Below are positions 7,956 through 9,492 of a stretch of 9,492 nucleotides of DNA, in pieces. Both the position numbers and the translations under genes were made by a program. Origin of the DNA: JBBDWZ01 sp050732575 (lineage in GTDB: Bacteria > Gemmatimonadota > Gemmatimonadetes > Longimicrobiales > RSA9); NCBI GenBank assembly GCA_050732575.1, contig JBOHRF010000187.1:1-9492 (forward strand). The letters are read 5' to 3'. Position 1 is the first letter of the stretch. The number at the start of each line of letters is the position of its first letter. A model generated the notes under the pieces. It saw nothing but the letters and a program-made list of their open reading frames with translations, had not been told where the DNA came from and ran no database searches.

Positions 7956-8501
7956 TGGCAATGGCGTTGAAAGCTCCTGCAGCTGCTGGGCTGACAACCG
8001 ATACAGGTTCCATTCTGCGACGCGGCGCGCACCGATGTGTTCGTAGAAATCAATGGCCAGCTTGTTCCAGTCGAGCACGGCCCACTCCATGCGAGAACAG
8101 CCGCGTCGAATCGCTTCGCCGGCCAGGAACCGGAACAGTGCGCGACCCACGCCATGTCTCCGGTAATCCAGCTTGACGAAAATGTCCTCGAGATAGAGTG
8201 CGGGCAGTGCCAGGAACGAGGAATACGTCTCGAGTGTGATCGCGTACGCCACCGCCTCGCCGTTCAATTCGGCGAGGTATGCCTGAATGCGGGGGTGGGG
8301 TCCGAATAGATCCCGGGTCAAGCGTTCGCGGGCGTTGACCGATGGCCGCTCGAACTTCTCGTAATCGGCCAGTGCATCGACCAACTCGAGCAGGACATCG
8401 GCATCGTTGGGACGCGCCGCACGGATTCGGATCCGGTTCAGCCTTTGCTCCTTCGAGTCGGGCGCATCGGACGTTGATCGTGCCACTGAACCGCTCAGCA
8501 C
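7950..8501 (-). CDS. GNAT N-acetyltransferase, SSAT/thialysine type
   Basis: This cytoplasmic enzyme is predicted to move an acetyl group from acetyl-CoA to an amine of a small substrate. It resembles the spermidine/spermine and thialysine N-acetyltransferase family: an N-terminal IRIRAARPNDAD strand-turn, LADYEKF (residues 44-50), YLEDIFVKLDYRRHGVG with the acetyl-CoA pyrophosphate loop R-x-x-G-x-G at 114-119, VLDWN (142-146) and FYEHIGA (152-158), where Tyr153 is the likely general acid. Polyamine, thialysine or another amine could be the substrate. The given start is a GTG at 8501, but residues 1-20 look unlike the family. A CTG at 8441 follows AAGGAG by six bases and would give the family-like start MNRIRIRAARP at 163 residues. 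It sits between the barrel-protein gene and the amidohydrolase gene. Confidence 0.93.
   Translation of the reverse strand: MLSGSVARSTSDAPDSKEQRLNRIRIRAARPNDADVLLELVDALADYEKFERPSVNARERLTRDLFGPHPRIQAYLAELNGEAVAYAITLETYSSFLALPALYLEDIFVKLDYRRHGVGRALFRFLAGEAIRRGCSRMEWAVLDWNKLAIDFYEHIGARRVAEWNLYRLSAQQLQELSTPLPE
8448..8453 (-). promoter_or_regulatory. Strong ribosome site pointing to a CTG start
   Basis: AAGGAG on the minus strand lies six bases before an in-frame CTG (8441-8439) of the acetyltransferase. It is the best Shine-Dalgarno match near this gene's start, while the GTG at 8501 has only the weaker GGGGTGAG directly before it. CTG starts are rare, so this is suggestive only. Confidence 0.4.
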
Positions 8502-8546
8502 CTCACCCCGTTACTCCCGTCACGCCCGTTACGCCCGATACTTCCG
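8502..8546 (+). repeat. 9-base repeat array D, filling an intergenic gap
   Basis: Five units of exactly nine bases follow each other: CTCACCCCG, TTACTCCCG, TCACGCCCG, TTACGCCCG, ATACTTCCG. They fill nearly the whole 46-base gap between the stop codon of the barrel-protein gene (8548-8550) and the first possible start of the acetyltransferase (8501). The core has drifted from TTCATCCG to TTACGCCCG but keeps period, orientation and CCCG end. Confidence 0.85.
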
Positions 8547-8547
8547 T

Positions 8548-9174
8548 TTACCGTGCGAAGTGCATTCTGCCGGCAATGGCAATGCCCGTGTTGTCGAAGT
8601 CCTTGCCGCTGCCGGCCAACCCGCGCAACTCGAGATCGAAGCGTGAGCCGACAGGCAGCCTGACTTCGGCAAACAGCGCCGGATTGCTGTTGCCGTCACA
8701 GCGAGCATGGCACAACGCCAGTCCGCCAAAGCCACCCAGGCCCCGCAGGTGACCCATGTGATAGCCCACGCCCAGGCGCGCGGCACCGCCCGTATTCAGC
8801 GGTGGACTCGGTGCACCGGAATCGAAGCGAAGATGTACACGGTCGGCATTCCCCGCGCGCAAATAGAGCGACGGCCACGCTTCATCGGGTGATCCCATGG
8901 CGCCCAACCCGACGCCCAGGTGCTGGAACTCGAGCGCGGCTACGGCGCCCAGGTATGCACCATTCCACTCGGAACTATCCGCTTCGATGCCACCGCCAAA
9001 CCCGGTCAAGCGGATCTTGCGATTGGGCCACACATCGACTTGCGCGCCACCGCCGCGAAACGGCACCGACGAGGTACCCGTCTCATCACCATTGCAGTTG
9101 ACGCTCACCCGCTCGTATTGCCCGGCGCCAAAGCCCAGGACGCCCTGCACGCGGCCCGTCGAATCGACTGCCAC
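8548..9174 (-). CDS. Predicted small outer-membrane beta-barrel protein, start uncertain
   Basis: I cannot assign a named family. The 208 residues are rich in Gly, Ala and aromatic residues with alternating polar and hydrophobic stretches (for example GAYLGAVAALEFQHLGVGLG, ALFAEVRLPVGSRFDLELRG). The protein ends in an amphipathic strand with Phe third from last (AGRMHFAR), as in eight-stranded outer-membrane barrels. Three cysteines are present, two of them as CHARC. The GTG at 9174 is the first possible standard start after an upstream stop, but it has no ribosome site and would leave the protein without a signal peptide. The frame continues upstream through a hydrophobic stretch (LLAVILW) to a TAG at 9220-9222 and then to ATG 9237. 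The gene may therefore be a recent pseudogene, may begin at a rare CTG (9210), or the TAG may be read through or be a sequence error. Confidence 0.65.
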   Translation of the reverse strand: MAVDSTGRVQGVLGFGAGQYERVSVNCNGDETGTSSVPFRGGGAQVDVWPNRKIRLTGFGGGIEADSSEWNGAYLGAVAALEFQHLGVGLGAMGSPDEAWPSLYLRAGNADRVHLRFDSGAPSPPLNTGGAARLGVGYHMGHLRGLGGFGGLALCHARCDGNSNPALFAEVRLPVGSRFDLELRGLAGSGKDFDNTGIAIAGRMHFAR

Positions 9175-9237
9175 CGGATTGGGCGCCGTTTGCCAGAGGA
9201 TGACAGCCAGGAGTCCGCGCTATCGCCACATCGACAT
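9175..9237 (-). other. Interrupted signal-peptide segment of the barrel-protein gene
   Basis: Starting at ATG 9237 the frame reads MSMWR, TAG (9220-9222), then RGLLAVILWQTAPNPVA, joining directly to VDSTGRVQG of the barrel protein. Ignoring the stop, this is a reasonable export signal: basic n-region, short hydrophobic core, Ala before the mature part. A purine-rich GAGGGAGA (9247-9254) lies about nine bases before the ATG. The other two minus-strand frames over this stretch are hydrophilic, so a substitution to TAG explains it better than a frameshift. Confidence 0.6.
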
Positions 9238-9246
9238 GGTTCACGT

Positions 9247-9254
9247 TCTCCCTC
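9247..9254 (-). promoter_or_regulatory. Ribosome site upstream of ATG 9237
   Basis: GAGGGAGA on the minus strand is the only good Shine-Dalgarno match near the barrel-protein gene. It sits about nine bases before ATG 9237, whose frame reaches TAG after five codons. It supports 9237 as the ancestral start. Confidence 0.45.
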
Positions 9255-9492
9255 AAAGGTGGCACAGGGGGGAGGCCGTAATACCTGCGACGTGTGCTCT
9301 CGATACGACGGTAAGAGCAACGGGATCCCAACGCAACGATATTGTATGCGCCTTGTGCAACAAATGGCGGCTATGACGTCCTTTCCCAAAACGCGGGCCG
9401 ATTCATTACGGTATGACACAAGCCATGTGGTTCGCTCGTTGACTTTCCAATTCGGCAGTCCACGTATTCGACCTGGGGAGGTACCGTGATAC
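9255..9492. other. Apparently non-coding upstream region
   Basis: No convincing gene, RNA gene or terminator is visible. The stretch is less GC-rich than its surroundings and is the expected promoter region of the barrel-protein gene. A TACAAT appears on the minus strand near 9340, but no acceptable -35 box lies at 17-18 bases. At the edge, GGGGAGG (9475-9481) precedes a plus-strand GTG (9486), which could begin a divergent gene outside the window. Only two codons are seen, so it is not called. Confidence 0.5.

Noticed and set aside
9439..9488. Plus-strand promoter TTGACT with a start at GTG 9486
   Set aside because: The -10 position at 17-18 bases reads ACGTAT or CGTATT, a poor match, and only two codons of a possible gene are inside the window.

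Overview
The window is GC-rich bacterial DNA with six protein-coding genes, all of ordinary chromosomal type. Two adjacent FtsX/MacB-type permeases of the ADOP class (acidobacterial duplicated orphan permease) have no ATPase beside them. That class is typical of Acidobacteriota and Gemmatimonadota. Together with a lipoprotein amidohydrolase and GTG starts, it suggests one of these phyla, with Gemmatimonadota my weak preference. No rRNA, tRNA, CRISPR array, phage or insertion sequence is visible.

Layout. Positions 1-2253 (minus strand) hold an ADOP permease whose C-terminus lies outside the window; 2318-4747 (minus) hold a complete paralogue just upstream of it, so the pair probably forms one operon. 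A 462-base divergent spacer (4748-5209) separates them from a plus-strand GT4 glycosyltransferase (5210-6307). This converges, 13 bases apart, on a minus-strand secreted metal-dependent amidohydrolase with a lipobox (6321-7853). Upstream of that, also on the minus strand, lie a GNAT acetyltransferase of the spermidine/thialysine acetyltransferase type (7950-8501) and a small predicted outer-membrane beta-barrel protein (8548-9174). The barrel gene's apparent signal-peptide start (ATG at 9237) is cut off by an in-frame TAG. Positions 9238-9492 look non-coding.

The genes do not form an obvious single pathway. Several act in the envelope: two permeases, a lipoprotein hydrolase, a barrel protein and possibly a surface-glycan glycosyltransferase.

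The least explained signal lies between the genes. Four degenerate arrays of 8-10-base units, mostly 9, end in CCG or CCCG (core TTCATCCG, drifting to TTACGCCCG). They occupy both ends of the divergent spacer and the two spacers at 7854-7949 and 8502-8547. A related 7-base tandem repeat (GTGACGC) sits inside the first codons of the amidohydrolase, and another copy lies at the glycosyltransferase stop codon. I know of no named element that fits this family.
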